DNA of 64,000 nucleotides, taken from positions 62,001 to 126,000 of the forward strand of contig NZ_RJLN01000001.1 of assembly GCF_003725545.1 (NCBI RefSeq). Reading direction: 5' to 3'. Below the pieces are notes generated by a model. The model was not told the DNA's origin, did not search any database, and was given only the letters and a program-made list of their open reading frames with translations. The first letter of the stretch is position 1; the number at the start of each line of letters is the position of its first letter. Both the position numbers and the translations under genes were made by a program. Source of the stretch: Micromonospora solifontis (GTDB lineage: Bacteria; Actinomycetota; Actinomycetes; Mycobacteriales; Micromonosporaceae). This document shows positions 50,606 to 59,678 of this stretch, in pieces.

Positions 50606-50826
50606 CTCGTCTCCTCGGTCGTGGCTGGCCGCCGGAACGACCACCGTGGACGCCGCCGGAGCGCGCGACCGGAAACGGGGGGCGGGGACGGGCGCGCTCG
50701 GCGGAACTCGTCGCTGACGGTAGCCGCCCGACTCCGGTTCTGCTACCCCCTGGGCCTCCCCTGTGGACAATGACCGCTTACGATGAGCCACGGCAACGTC
50801 ACGCGGCGGACCCGGGAGGAGGCGCG

Positions 50827-52638
50827 GTGACGGCGACGGCGACCGGGCGCCCGGCACCGGCGACTCCCCACCCACCACCACGGGGGCCGCGCCCCGCGTC
50901 CGTCGTACGGGCCGGTCAGGTGGTGGCGGCACAGGTGGCGGTCGCCGCGCTGGTGGCGGCCGCCGGCCGGGGCGTGCCGGTGACCGCGGCGGCCCTGCTG
51001 CTGGCGATCCTGCTGCTGCCCGGGGCCTGGGTCCGCTGGCGCGGCCGGTGGCTCCATGAATGGCTGCTGGTCGGCCTGAGGCACCTGACCCGGCGGCGCG
51101 CCCTGCCAGCCGCCGCGGGGCCGGCCGCGCTGCTGGAGCTGGTGGCCCCGGGATCGTCGGTGCACGCCGCCGAGCTGGCCGGCACCCCCGCCGCGGTGCT
51201 GGACGACCCGGCCGGGATCACCGCGCTGGTCGAGATCGGTGAGCCCGCCGACCTGCTCGGCGACGGCCCGCGAGCCCTGCCCGCGCCGCTCTCGCTGCTG
51301 GCTCCACCCGGGCCGCAGAGCCCACCGGCACGGCTCCAACTTTTGCTCTCCGCCTCGCCCGCCCCGGCACCGGCGGCCGGGGCCGGCACGGCCGGCACGT
51401 CCTACCGGCAGCTGACCGACGGCCGGCTGGCGGGACGGGTCCGGGCGGTGCTCGCCGTCCGGATGCTCCGCGTCGACGGCTGGTCGGACGAGGAGCTGCG
51501 GCGGGCGCTCGCCGGCGCGGTCCGCCGGATCGTCCGCCGGCTCGGTCCGCTGGCCGGCCGCCCGCTGGGCGGGCCGGCGGCGCTGCGGGTGGTCGCCGAA
51601 CTGGCCCACCACGACGTCGGGGCGCCGGTCCGCGAGTCCTGGCCGGCCGTGACGGCGGGCGGGCTCGTCCAGGTCACCTACCGGCTGCGGCGGTGGCCGG
51701 AACCGCGTACCGACGCGGGCCGGCGGTTGGTGCCCCGGCTGCTGGCGCTGCCGGCCACCGCCACCACCGTCGCACTCTGCGTCGGTCCGCGCGCCGGCAC
51801 CGACACCGCGCCGGTTCCGGCGGAGCTGACCGTACGCCTGGCCGCCTGGACCGGTCCGGAGCTGGCCGTGGCCGAGCGGGCCCTGCGCCGGCTCGTCGGC
51901 GATCTGGGCGCGGAGGTCCGCCGGCTCGACGGCGAGCACCTGGCGGGGCTGACCGCCACCCTGCCGCTGGCCGTGGCACCGGGCGGCCAGGAGGTGGCCG
52001 GCGCGGAGCTGAACGGGCTGGAGCTGTCGGTCGGCGAGTCCGGGCTGATGGTCGGGGCCAACCGGCACGGCGGCGCGGTCACCGTACGCCTCTTCGGCCC
52101 CGGCACGACCCGGCTGCTGCTGGTCGGCGGGGTGCGCGCCGCGCAACTCCTGGCACTGCGCGCGCTGGCGCTCGGCGCCCGGGTGGTGGTGCAGACGGCC
52201 CGGCCGCGGGCGTGGGAGCCGTTCGTCCGCGGGGTGGGCGCGCCGGGCGGCGCGGTGCCGCTGATCCCGCCCGGACGTCCGGTGGGCGGCGCGCCGGGTT
52301 CGCCGCTGCAACCGCTGCTGCTGGTGGTCGACGCCGGCCCGGTGCCGGCGGAGGTCGGGCCGGCGGCGGCCTGGCAGTCCGTCCTGGTGGTCCGGGACGA
52401 GCTGACCCCGGTGGACTCGGCGACGCTGGCCCGCGCCGATCTGGCGATCCTGCAGCCGCTGGATCCGGCCGAGGCGGCGCTGGCCGGCACCGCGCTCGGC
52501 CTCGGCGGCTCGGCGGAGTGGCTGACCCGGATCCGCGACGACATGGTGGCCGTGGTCAACCGGCGGGCGCTGCGCTGGGCACTGCTCTCCCCGACGCCGA
52601 TCGAATCGCAGCTGGTCGGTCGGCCGAGTCGCCGCTGA
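50827..52638 (+). CDS. eccE: type VII secretion membrane protein EccE
   Basis: GTG 50827 with GGGAGGAGG directly upstream is preferred to ATG 50770; 603 aa. Two membrane helices near the start (VVAAQVAVAALVAAAGRGVP and AAALLLAILLLPGAWVRW) and the following GRWLHEWLLVGLRHLTRRR are typical of EccE. The long soluble part (LTVRLAAWTGPELAVAERAL; GLELSVGESGLMVGANRHGG) is on the periplasmic or cell-envelope side of the ESX complex. EccB, EccC and EccD are not in the window. Confidence 0.88.
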   Translation: MTATATGRPAPATPHPPPRGPRPASVVRAGQVVAAQVAVAALVAAAGRGVPVTAAALLLAILLLPGAWVRWRGRWLHEWLLVGLRHLTRRRALPAAAGPAALLELVAPGSSVHAAELAGTPAAVLDDPAGITALVEIGEPADLLGDGPRALPAPLSLLAPPGPQSPPARLQLLLSASPAPAPAAGAGTAGTSYRQLTDGRLAGRVRAVLAVRMLRVDGWSDEELRRALAGAVRRIVRRLGPLAGRPLGGPAALRVVAELAHHDVGAPVRESWPAVTAGGLVQVTYRLRRWPEPRTDAGRRLVPRLLALPATATTVALCVGPRAGTDTAPVPAELTVRLAAWTGPELAVAERALRRLVGDLGAEVRRLDGEHLAGLTATLPLAVAPGGQEVAGAELNGLELSVGESGLMVGANRHGGAVTVRLFGPGTTRLLLVGGVRAAQLLALRALALGARVVVQTARPRAWEPFVRGVGAPGGAVPLIPPGRPVGGAPGSPLQPLLLVVDAGPVPAEVGPAAAWQSVLVVRDELTPVDSATLARADLAILQPLDPAEAALAGTALGLGGSAEWLTRIRDDMVAVVNRRALRWALLSPTPIESQLVGRPSRR

Positions 52639-52690
52639 GTTGATCGACACGGGTTCCCGCGGGTCGCCGCGGCATGGCACGATCCCCGCC

Positions 52691-53077
52691 ATGGGTTTTC
52701 TGAAGGGCCTTCTGATCCGGCTCGCCTCGACCGCGGTGGCCTTCTGGCTCGCCACGCTGCTCATCCCGGGCATCAAGCTGGACTCGGACTCGGCCACCGA
52801 CACGGTGATCACGCTGGTGCTGGTCGCGGCGATCTTCGGTGTGGTCAACGCCGTGCTCCAGCCGATCATCAAGACCGTGGGCTGCGGCTTCTACCTGCTG
52901 ACCCTCGGCCTGATCGCGCTGGTGGTGAACGGCCTGCTGTTCCTGCTCACCAGCTGGATCGCCGGTGAGGCGGGACTGCCGTTCCACGTGGACAACTTCT
53001 GGCCGGCCGCGGTGCTGGGCGCGCTCTTCGTCGGCATCGTGACCTGGATCCTCGGCGCGATCCTCGACCGCGACTGA
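52691..53077 (+). CDS. phage holin family 4 / YvlD-like membrane protein
   Basis: ATG 52691; 128 aa with four membrane helices: LIRLASTAVAFWLATLLIPG, ITLVLVAAIFGVVNAVLQPI, GFYLLTLGLIALVVNGLLFL and FWPAAVLGALFVGIVTWILG. The VNAVLQPIIK and LTLGLIALVVNGLLF segments match the small holin-superfamily IV proteins common in actinomycetes. The function is not known; it is probably not a phage protein. It starts 52 bp after eccE and could share its transcript. Confidence 0.85.
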   Translation: MGFLKGLLIRLASTAVAFWLATLLIPGIKLDSDSATDTVITLVLVAAIFGVVNAVLQPIIKTVGCGFYLLTLGLIALVVNGLLFLLTSWIAGEAGLPFHVDNFWPAAVLGALFVGIVTWILGAILDRD

Positions 53078-53145
53078 CGCCCGGCAGCTGGGACGCCCGG
53101 CGACCGCCGCCGGCCGGGCCCGGCGGCGGTCCACAATCGCCGAGC

Positions 53146-53580
53146 ATGGAGCAGGGAGTGGGCTACGAGATCCGGCCGGGGACGAGCGGTGACGTCGAGG
53201 CGGTGCTCGCCTTCTGGCGGTACGCGGCCGAGGACACCGACCGGCACGACAGCGCGGAGGCGGTGCGGCTGCTGCTCGCACGCGACCCGGAGGCGCTGTT
53301 GCTGGCGGTGGACCAGGGCGTGCTGGTGGGCTCGCTGATCGCCGGCTGGGACGGCTGGCGGGCCCACCTCTACCGCTTCGCCGTGCACCCGGACCGCCGC
53401 CGGCAGGGCATCGGCCGCGCCCTGCTGGCCGCTGCCGAGCGGCGGCTCGCCCGGCTCGGCGGCCGGCGTGCCGACGCCATGGTGCTCGACGACAACGAGC
53501 TGGGCCGGCGGGCCTGGGCGGCGGCCGGCTACCGGGAGCAGCCGCAGTGCCACCGCTGGGTCAAGCCGCTGCCGGCCTGA
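53146..53580 (+). CDS. GNAT-family N-acetyltransferase
   Basis: 144 aa from ATG 53146. Acetyl-CoA binding motif A: LYRFAVHPDRRRQGIGRALL (R/QxxGxG/A), followed by AAAERRLARLGGRRADAMVL and the late GRRAWAAAGYREQPQCHRWV typical of RimI-like enzymes. The N-terminal strand is YEIRPGTSGDVEAVLAFW. The substrate is unknown. It stands alone, with CACAAT as a possible -10 box just upstream. Confidence 0.92.
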   Translation: MEQGVGYEIRPGTSGDVEAVLAFWRYAAEDTDRHDSAEAVRLLLARDPEALLLAVDQGVLVGSLIAGWDGWRAHLYRFAVHPDRRRQGIGRALLAAAERRLARLGGRRADAMVLDDNELGRRAWAAAGYREQPQCHRWVKPLPA

Positions 53581-53649
53581 GCCGCCGGGAGGCCAGCGGG
53601 CGGGAATTGGCTGGCGAGGAGTCCGGGAGCCGGCGGTAGCGTCGGTCGG

Positions 53650-54138
53650 GTGTTCACCCTGACCCGCCCCGACGGCTATCAGCTCAGCACCGACCCGGCC
53701 CGGCTCGACCTGGACCGGGTGCACCGGTGGCTCTCCACCGACGCGTACTGGGCGCTCGGCCGGGACCGGGACACGGTCGAGCGCGCCTTCGCCGGCTCGA
53801 TCGGCTTCGGGGTCTACCGGCCGGCGGACGGGCGGCAGGTGGCGGTGGCCCGGGTGGTCACCGACCGGGCGACCTTCGCCTGGCTCTGCGACGTGTACGT
53901 GGACCGGGGCGAGCGGGGTCGCGGCCTGGGCACCTGGCTGGCCGGTGCGGTTCGCGACCACCTGGCCGAGCTGGGCGTACGCCGGATCCTGCTGGCCACG
54001 GCCGACGCCCACGGGGTGTACGCGAAGGTCGGCTTCGGCCCGGTCGAAACGGACCGCTGGATGCAGCTCGACCAGCGGGTGAGCCAGGTCACTGGAAAGG
54101 AGCAACACGCCTCTTCACCACTTACGGTGGAGGCGTGA
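53650..54138 (+). CDS. GNAT-family N-acetyltransferase
   Basis: GTG 53650 lies 7 nt after TAGCGT, so the message is probably leaderless; 162 aa. Motif A is CDVYVDRGERGRGLGTWLAG, then AVRDHLAELGVRRILLATADA and HGVYAKVGFGPVE. This is the YkwB-like branch that includes a DAYWA-type segment (LSTDAYWALGRDRDTVERAF). The substrate is unknown. Its stop overlaps the RarD-like start (GTGA), so the two are co-translated. Confidence 0.92.
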   Translation: MFTLTRPDGYQLSTDPARLDLDRVHRWLSTDAYWALGRDRDTVERAFAGSIGFGVYRPADGRQVAVARVVTDRATFAWLCDVYVDRGERGRGLGTWLAGAVRDHLAELGVRRILLATADAHGVYAKVGFGPVETDRWMQLDQRVSQVTGKEQHASSPLTVEA

Positions 54139-55058
54139 ACCAGACCCGCCTCGGCTACCTGTACGGCTTCGGCGCGTACCTCATCTGGGGTTTCTTCCCG
54201 ATCTACCTGAAGCTGCTCCGGCCGGCCGGGCCGGTGGAGATCCTGGCGCACCGGATCGTCTGGTCGGTGGTCTTCGTCGCCCTCGTGCTGGCCGCGCTGC
54301 GCAACATCGGTTTCCTGCGCGCCCTGGCCCGCCGGCCCCGCGCGCTGGCCGGCATCACCGCGGCGGCCGCGCTGATCGCGGTCAACTGGGGCACCTACAT
54401 CTACGGGGTGAACTCCGACCGGGTGGTGGAGACCGCTCTCGGCTACTTCATCAACCCCCTGGTCATCGTGCTGATCGGGGTCTTCCTGCTGCACGAGCGG
54501 CTGCGCCCGGCGCAGTGGGTGGCGCTCGGCATCGGCGGGGTGGCGGTGGCGGTGCTGACCGTCGACTACGGCCGGCTGCCCTACCTGGCGCTCACCCTGG
54601 CGTTCAGCTTCGCCGGCTACGGGCTGGTCAAGAAGCGGCTCGGGCTGCCGGCCGCGGAGGGCCTCTTCGTCGAGTCGGCGGTGCTGGCATTGCCCGCACT
54701 GGGCTACCTGGCCTGGCTGACCCGCCAGGGCACGTCCACCTTCGGTCACGTCTCCGTCGGGCACACGCTGCTGCTGGTGCTGGCCGGCGCGGTCACCGCG
54801 ATCCCGCTGCTGCTTTTCGCCGGGGCGGCGAACCGGTTGCCGCTCTCCACCCTCGGCATGCTGCAGTACGTCGGCCCGATCCTCCAGCTCGGCTGCGGCG
54901 TGCTGATCTACCACGAGCCCATGCCACCGGCCCGGCTGGCGGGTTTCGCCCTGGTCTGGCTCGCCCTGGTGGTCTTCACCACCGACGCCGTCCGCCAGGC
55001 CCGCCGCACCCGCGCCACGGCCCGCGCCGCCGCTGCGGCCCCCGCCCCGGTCGGCTGA
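54135..55058 (+). CDS. rarD: EamA-family transporter, RarD-like
   Basis: GTG 54135 in a GTGA overlap; 307 aa. Ten hydrophobic helices. RarD signatures: YLYGFGAYLIWGFFPIYLKL, EILAHRIVWSVVF, NWGTYIYGVNSDRVVETALG, YFINPLVIVLIGVFLLHERL and MLQYVGPILQLGCGVLIYHE. RarD proteins are drug/metabolite superfamily permeases, linked by name to chloramphenicol sensitivity. The substrate here is unknown. Confidence 0.93.
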   Translation: MNQTRLGYLYGFGAYLIWGFFPIYLKLLRPAGPVEILAHRIVWSVVFVALVLAALRNIGFLRALARRPRALAGITAAAALIAVNWGTYIYGVNSDRVVETALGYFINPLVIVLIGVFLLHERLRPAQWVALGIGGVAVAVLTVDYGRLPYLALTLAFSFAGYGLVKKRLGLPAAEGLFVESAVLALPALGYLAWLTRQGTSTFGHVSVGHTLLLVLAGAVTAIPLLLFAGAANRLPLSTLGMLQYVGPILQLGCGVLIYHEPMPPARLAGFALVWLALVVFTTDAVRQARRTRATARAAAAAPAPVG

Positions 55059-55061
55059 GGC

Positions 55062-55751
55062 TCACCGGAGGTCGTAGGCGAGGACCGGGGTGTCGTCGGC
55101 GCGGAGCAGTTCCAGGCCGACCAGCTCGCCGCGGGTGAAGTGGGTGACGCCGGTGAAACGGAGGTCGTCGCCGGGGGCGGCCAGCCACGAGCCGATCTGC
55201 TCCGTCGCGCCGTCCGGGCCGTGCGCCACCAACCGGAAGGTGTACGCCTCGCGGTGACCGGCCCGGCGGTCGTACCCGCAGTGCATGGTGACCTCGGTGC
55301 CCCACGCGGTGTCGGTCAGTCCGATCTCGGCGTGCACCGGCACGCTGCCCGCCACCGGACGCATGGCGACCAGTGGCACCTGCGGCGACGGCGGGGCGGC
55401 CGGCGGCCGGAGCTGGGCCGCCCCCAGGCCGGCCAGCACGGCGAGCACGGCCGCGGCGAGCGCGGTCAACGCGTACCGCCGCCGCGACCGGGACCGCTCG
55501 CGGCGCCGCCGCTGCCGGGCGGCGTCGAGCAGCGCGGGCACCCGGGAGGCCTCCGGGCCGACCTCCAGGAACTGCTCCAGCCCGGCCGGGTCGAGCCGGC
55601 CGAGCAGGCCGGGCAGGACGGCGATCTCGGCGACCGCCTCCCGGCAGGCGGCACAGCCGGCCAGGTGCCGCTCGTAGGCGGCCCGCTCGGCAGGGGCGAG
55701 GGCCCCCAGCACGTACGCGCCGTCGTCGTGCGCGAACTCGCAGCGGGTCAT
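55062..55751 (-). CDS. anti-sigma factor with zf-HC2-type zinc domain
   Basis: ATG 55751 overlaps the sigma gene stop (ATGA); 229 aa. The N-terminal ZAS domain is CEFAHDDGAYVLGALAPAER, then YERHLAGCAACREAVAE (HxxxCxxC). A helix-rich linker, one membrane helix (LTALAAAVLAVLAGLGAAQL) and an external beta domain (EVTMHCGYDRRAGHREAYTF) follow. It should hold the partner ECF sigma at the membrane until a signal releases it. Confidence 0.93.
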   Translation of the reverse strand: MTRCEFAHDDGAYVLGALAPAERAAYERHLAGCAACREAVAEIAVLPGLLGRLDPAGLEQFLEVGPEASRVPALLDAARQRRRRERSRSRRRYALTALAAAVLAVLAGLGAAQLRPPAAPPSPQVPLVAMRPVAGSVPVHAEIGLTDTAWGTEVTMHCGYDRRAGHREAYTFRLVAHGPDGATEQIGSWLAAPGDDLRFTGVTHFTRGELVGLELLRADDTPVLAYDLR

Positions 55752-56311
55752 CCGGTCACCCCCATCTCGGCCAGGGCCAACCGTAGTGACCGCAGCGCGT
55801 AGTGGGTGCGGGACTTGACCGTGCCCGGCGGTACGCCGAGCCGGGCGGCCGCCTCCGCCACCGACCGCCCCTGGTAGAAGCACTCCACCAGCACCTCCCG
55901 ATGGGTGGGGCTGAGCCGGTTCAGCGCCTCGGCCACCGTCCACGCCTCCACCGCGCGCTCCGCTTCGTCGACCGTCTCGGCAGGTTCGGGCAGCTCGTCG
56001 GTGTAGATTTCGCCGACCCGGGTGGACCGGCGCCGCCAGGCGTCGATGGCCAGGTTCCGGGCGGTGGTGAACAGCCAGGCGCGGACGGAGCCGCGCCGGG
56101 GATCCAGCGACTCCGGGTGCCGCCAGGCCCGGAGCAGCGTCTCCTGCACCAGGTCCTCGGCGCGCGACCGGTCACCGTTGACCAGCCGGAGGGCGTGCGC
56201 GAAGAGCGCGTCGGCGTGCTCGTCGTGCAACGCGCGCAGCAGTTGGGCGTCGTGGTCGCTGATGGCGGATACCTCGCTTCCGGCGGCGAGACCAGCGATG
56301 CGTTCGCTCAT
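55748..56311 (-). CDS. ECF-family RNA polymerase sigma factor
   Basis: 187 aa from ATG 56311. Region 2: LRALHDEHADALFAHALRLV, AEDLVQETLLRAWRHPESLD and RAWLFTTARNLAIDAWRRR. Region 4: LNRLSPTHREVLVECFYQGR, then SVAEAAARLGVPPGTVKSRT. Similar to SigL/SigK-type sigmas with a membrane anti-sigma encoded next to it. The divergent PhoX-like gene could be a target; that is inference. Confidence 0.94.
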   Translation of the reverse strand: MSERIAGLAAGSEVSAISDHDAQLLRALHDEHADALFAHALRLVNGDRSRAEDLVQETLLRAWRHPESLDPRRGSVRAWLFTTARNLAIDAWRRRSTRVGEIYTDELPEPAETVDEAERAVEAWTVAEALNRLSPTHREVLVECFYQGRSVAEAAARLGVPPGTVKSRTHYALRSLRLALAEMGVTG

Positions 56312-56478
56312 CCATACGTGCCGTGACGCCGAACGGTTCAGCCGCAGGTCACGCCGCAGCTGTTCACGTCCGGTTCAGCTCCGTGCCGGCGGCCGCTCAT
56401 CGCGCCCTGGCAGCGTCCGGCCGGTACGCGCGCCGACGCCCGGGCGCGCCACCGACGTCCGATCGGGAGGCCCCACCC

Positions 56479-58554
56479 ATGACTGAACGTCCCCGGCTGC
56501 TTCCGCTGCTCGGCGCGCCCCGGCACGGTACCCGCGATGCGATGACCTGCCAATACCGGTGCGGCAACGCCTGCGACCACCCGGTGCCCAACACCTCGGC
56601 GAACCCGTACTTCGGCGACCTGGTCGAGGCCGAGGTGTCCCGCCGCGGGGTGGTCCGCGCGGGCGCCGTCGGCGCCCTGGTGCTCGGCTTCGGCGGCACC
56701 GTCGCCGGCGCGCTGGCCGGTGCCGCGGCGGCGGCCGCGCCGACCGGCGGGATGGGCAACGGCGCGCTGACCTTCCGGCCGATCCCGCCGAACAAGCTCG
56801 ACACGCTGGTGGTGCCGAACGGGTACGACCACGCCGTCGTCATCAAGTGGGGCGACCCGGTGGTGCCCGGCGCCCCCGAGTTCGACCTCCATCACCAGAC
56901 CGCCGCGGCCCAGGCCCGGCAGTTCGGCTACAACAACGACTTCGTCGGGGTGCTGCCGATCGACCGGAAGCGGGCGCTGCTCGTGGTCAACCACGAGTAC
57001 ACCAACGAGGACCTGATGTTCCCCGGCTTCACCGGCCAGGACGCGCTCTCGGTGGAGCAGCTGCGGGTGGCCATGGCCGCCCACGGGATGTCCGTGGTGG
57101 AGCTGGAGCGGGTGGCCGGCACCGGACAGTGGCGGCCGGTGAGTCACGGCCGGCGGCCGTACAACCGGCGGGTCACCGCGCTGGCCACCACGTTCGAGCT
57201 GACCGGACCGGCCGCCGGCTCGGCCTGGCTGCGCACCGCCGCCGACCCGACGGGCCGTACGGTGGTCGGCACGCTGAACAACTGCGCCGGCGGGGTCACC
57301 CCGTGGGGCACCGTGCTCTCCGGCGAGGAGAACTTCAACCAGTACTTCGTCGGCGGCGACGGCGCGCCCGAGGAGCTGAAGCCGAAGCTGGCCCGGTACG
57401 GCATCCCCACCGACGTGCGCTACCCGAGCGGCAGCCGCAAGTGGGACCGCGCCGACGAGCGCTTCGACCTGGCGAAGCATCCCAACGAGGCGCACCGCTT
57501 CGGCTGGATTGTGGAGATCGACCCGTTCGACCCGGAGAGCCGCCCGCGCAAGCACACCGCGCTGGGCCGGTTCAAGCACGAGGGCGCCAACGTCATCGTG
57601 GCCGGGAACGGGCACGTGGTGGCCTACCTGGGCGACGACGAGCGGTTCGACTACCTGTACAAGTTCGTCTCGGACAAGAAGTTCATGCCCGGCGGCTCCT
57701 GGGTGGCCCGGAAGCACAACCGCACCCTGCTGGAGTCCGGCACGCTCTACGTGGCGGCACTGGCCGGCAACAGCGCCGGCGAGATCGACGGCACCGGCAA
57801 GCTCCCCTCCGACGGGGCGTTCGACGGGCGCGGCCGGTGGATCAGGCTGGTCAGCGGCAACCGCTCGTACGTCGACGGGATGACCGCCGCGGACGTGCTC
57901 ACCTTCACCCGGCTCGCCGCCGACCGGGTCGGCGCGACCAAGATGGACCGGCCGGAGGACGTCGAGCCCAGCCAGCTCACCGGCAAGGTGTACGTGGCGC
58001 TGACCAACAACACCGACCGGGGCAAGGCCGGCAAGGCCGCCGCCGACGAGGCGAACCCGCGCAACCTCAACAAGCACGGGCAGATCCTGGAGCTGGTCGA
58101 GGACCGGGGGGACCACACCGGCGAGAGTTTCGCCTGGTCGCTGCCGATCGTCTGCGGCGACCCGGCCGACCCGTCGACCCACTTCGCCGGGTACGACAAG
58201 GCCAAGGTCTCGCCGATCTCCTGCCCGGACAACGTCGCCTTCGACGCCACCGGCAACCTCTGGATCGCCACCGACGGCAACGCGCTGGGCAGCAACGACG
58301 GCCTCTTCGCCACCGCGATCGAAGGCCCGGAACGGGGTCACCTGAAGCAGTTCCTCACCGTGCCGGTGGGCGCGGAGACCTGCGGCCCGTTCATCACCCG
58401 GGACAACCGGTCGGTCTTCGTCGCCGTCCAGCACCCGGGCGAGATCACCGGCGCGTCGGTGGAGAACCCGGTGTCCACCTGGCCCGACGGCGACTTCGCC
58501 AAGCCCGGCGTGGTGGTGACCTGGCGCGTCAACGGCGGCCCGGTCGGCAGCTGA
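56479..58554 (+). CDS. PhoX-type alkaline phosphatase (DUF839), Tat-exported
   Basis: ATG 56479, preceded by GGGAGGCC; 691 aa. A long N-terminal region with CQYRCGNACDHPVPNTSANP precedes the twin-arginine signal VSRRGVVRAGAVGALVLGFG. The DUF839 body shows VLPIDRKRALLVVNHEYTNE, NNCAGGVTPWGTVLSGEENF, GRFKHEGANVIVAGNGHVVA and a late CPDNVAFDATGNLWIATDGN. PhoX enzymes bind calcium and iron and release phosphate from organic esters outside the cell. The Cys pair before the signal is a common feature of the actinomycete form. Confidence 0.92.
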   Translation: MTERPRLLPLLGAPRHGTRDAMTCQYRCGNACDHPVPNTSANPYFGDLVEAEVSRRGVVRAGAVGALVLGFGGTVAGALAGAAAAAAPTGGMGNGALTFRPIPPNKLDTLVVPNGYDHAVVIKWGDPVVPGAPEFDLHHQTAAAQARQFGYNNDFVGVLPIDRKRALLVVNHEYTNEDLMFPGFTGQDALSVEQLRVAMAAHGMSVVELERVAGTGQWRPVSHGRRPYNRRVTALATTFELTGPAAGSAWLRTAADPTGRTVVGTLNNCAGGVTPWGTVLSGEENFNQYFVGGDGAPEELKPKLARYGIPTDVRYPSGSRKWDRADERFDLAKHPNEAHRFGWIVEIDPFDPESRPRKHTALGRFKHEGANVIVAGNGHVVAYLGDDERFDYLYKFVSDKKFMPGGSWVARKHNRTLLESGTLYVAALAGNSAGEIDGTGKLPSDGAFDGRGRWIRLVSGNRSYVDGMTAADVLTFTRLAADRVGATKMDRPEDVEPSQLTGKVYVALTNNTDRGKAGKAAADEANPRNLNKHGQILELVEDRGDHTGESFAWSLPIVCGDPADPSTHFAGYDKAKVSPISCPDNVAFDATGNLWIATDGNALGSNDGLFATAIEGPERGHLKQFLTVPVGAETCGPFITRDNRSVFVAVQHPGEITGASVENPVSTWPDGDFAKPGVVVTWRVNGGPVGS

Positions 58555-58589
58555 CGTTCCCCCTGGCGGTCCGGCGCTGGACCGCCCCC

Positions 58590-58622
58590 GAGGGCCCCTT
58601 CCCCGCCCGGGAAGGGGCCCTC
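58590..58622 (+). terminator. terminator after the PhoX-like gene
   Basis: GAGGGCCCCTTCCC (58590-58603) and GGGAAGGGGCCCTC (58609-58622) form a perfect 14-bp stem with a 5-nt loop. Confidence 0.85.
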
Positions 58623-58741
58623 CGGCGCTTCCGATCCCGGCCGCGGACGCGGATTGCGGCATCTCGCCGTATCGGCGCGGCTCGACGGCCCGGTCTGCCG
58701 CAACTCGTCGCCGGGCAGGCCGGACCGAACCGGCCGCGGCG

Positions 58742-59524
58742 TCAGGGCTCGGCGGCGATGCCGTCGGCGATCGTCCGGGCGGCGGTGAGCAGCTTGGCCC
58801 GGACCACCCGGGCGGAGGTCATCATCTCGCTGGCCGGCAGGGCGCAGGCGAGCACCACCCGGCGCTCGATGTCCTTGTCCGGGGTGACCAGCACCGCCGC
58901 ACAGGCCACACCCTGCCGGAACTGGCCCAGCTCCAACTGCATCCCGCGCCGGTCGCCCGCGGCCAGGTCCGCCTCGAACGCCTCGGTCGTGGTCAGGGTG
59001 GCGCTGGTGAACGGGCGCATGCCGTACTCGCGCAGGTACCGGAAGCGCTGCTCGGCGGTGAGGGTGGCCAGCAGGCTCTTGCCGAGGGCGGTGGCGTGCG
59101 CGCCCTCGTCGAAGCCCGGCACCAGGTCCTCGAGGTAAGGCGAGCGCGGCCCCTCGGCGACGGCGGTGACCGCCACCTGACCCCCGACGAACCGCCCGAG
59201 GTAGTGGCTCCAGCCGGTGTCCACGGCGGCCCGCCGCAGCGACTCCCCGACCGCCGGCGGCCCCCGGAACGCGGTCACCAGCTCCCGGTACCGGTCGGCC
59301 ACCTCCAGCCCGACGATGTACGTGCCGTCCTCCCGCCGGATCACGTAGCCCTCGTAGGCCAGGGTGCGGACGAGGTGGTAGGTGGTGGCCACGGTCAGCT
59401 CGCAGCGGCGGGCGATCTGCTTGACGGTGAGTCCCCTCGGCGCACGGCCGACCGACTCGAGCACTCGAAGCGCGCGGGAGACACTGCGGATCAGGTCCGA
59501 AGGTTCCGCCAAGGGGTCGCGCAC
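58742..59524 (-). CDS. IclR-family transcriptional regulator
   Basis: GTG 59524 has GGAGG at the right spacing; GTG 59530 overlaps that site. 260 aa. The winged HTH is RSVSRALRVLESVGRAPRGL, TVKQIARRCELTVATTYHLV, RTLAYEGYV. The C-terminal effector domain has GWSHYLGRFVGGQVAVTAVA, FDEGAHATALGKSLLATL and GVACAAVLVTPDKDIERRVV. It probably regulates the divergent MFS gene, which starts 154 bp away. The ligand is unknown. Confidence 0.93.
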   Translation of the reverse strand: MRDPLAEPSDLIRSVSRALRVLESVGRAPRGLTVKQIARRCELTVATTYHLVRTLAYEGYVIRREDGTYIVGLEVADRYRELVTAFRGPPAVGESLRRAAVDTGWSHYLGRFVGGQVAVTAVAEGPRSPYLEDLVPGFDEGAHATALGKSLLATLTAEQRFRYLREYGMRPFTSATLTTTEAFEADLAAGDRRGMQLELGQFRQGVACAAVLVTPDKDIERRVVLACALPASEMMTSARVVRAKLLTAARTIADGIAAEP

Positions 59525-59678
59525 AACCACCTCCGCCGCCGGGGACTTACACCATATGAAAAACAGGCCGAGTGCGAAATGCCTGTTCGGATCGAGGATG
59601 CCAGATCACCGGGCGCGGGCCGTGCACCGACAGACGCGATCAGCTGCCAAAACGTGTCCGGCGTAGGTTTGCCTGACG

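Noticed and set aside
50770..50826. Upstream ATG for eccE
   Set aside because: The strong GGGAGGAGG precedes GTG 50827 at the right spacing. The ATG overlaps a DnaA-box-like sequence and lacks a ribosome binding site.
52691..53077. Holin-like gene as a sign of a prophage
   Set aside because: No other phage gene is nearby, and this family is common in actinomycete chromosomes.
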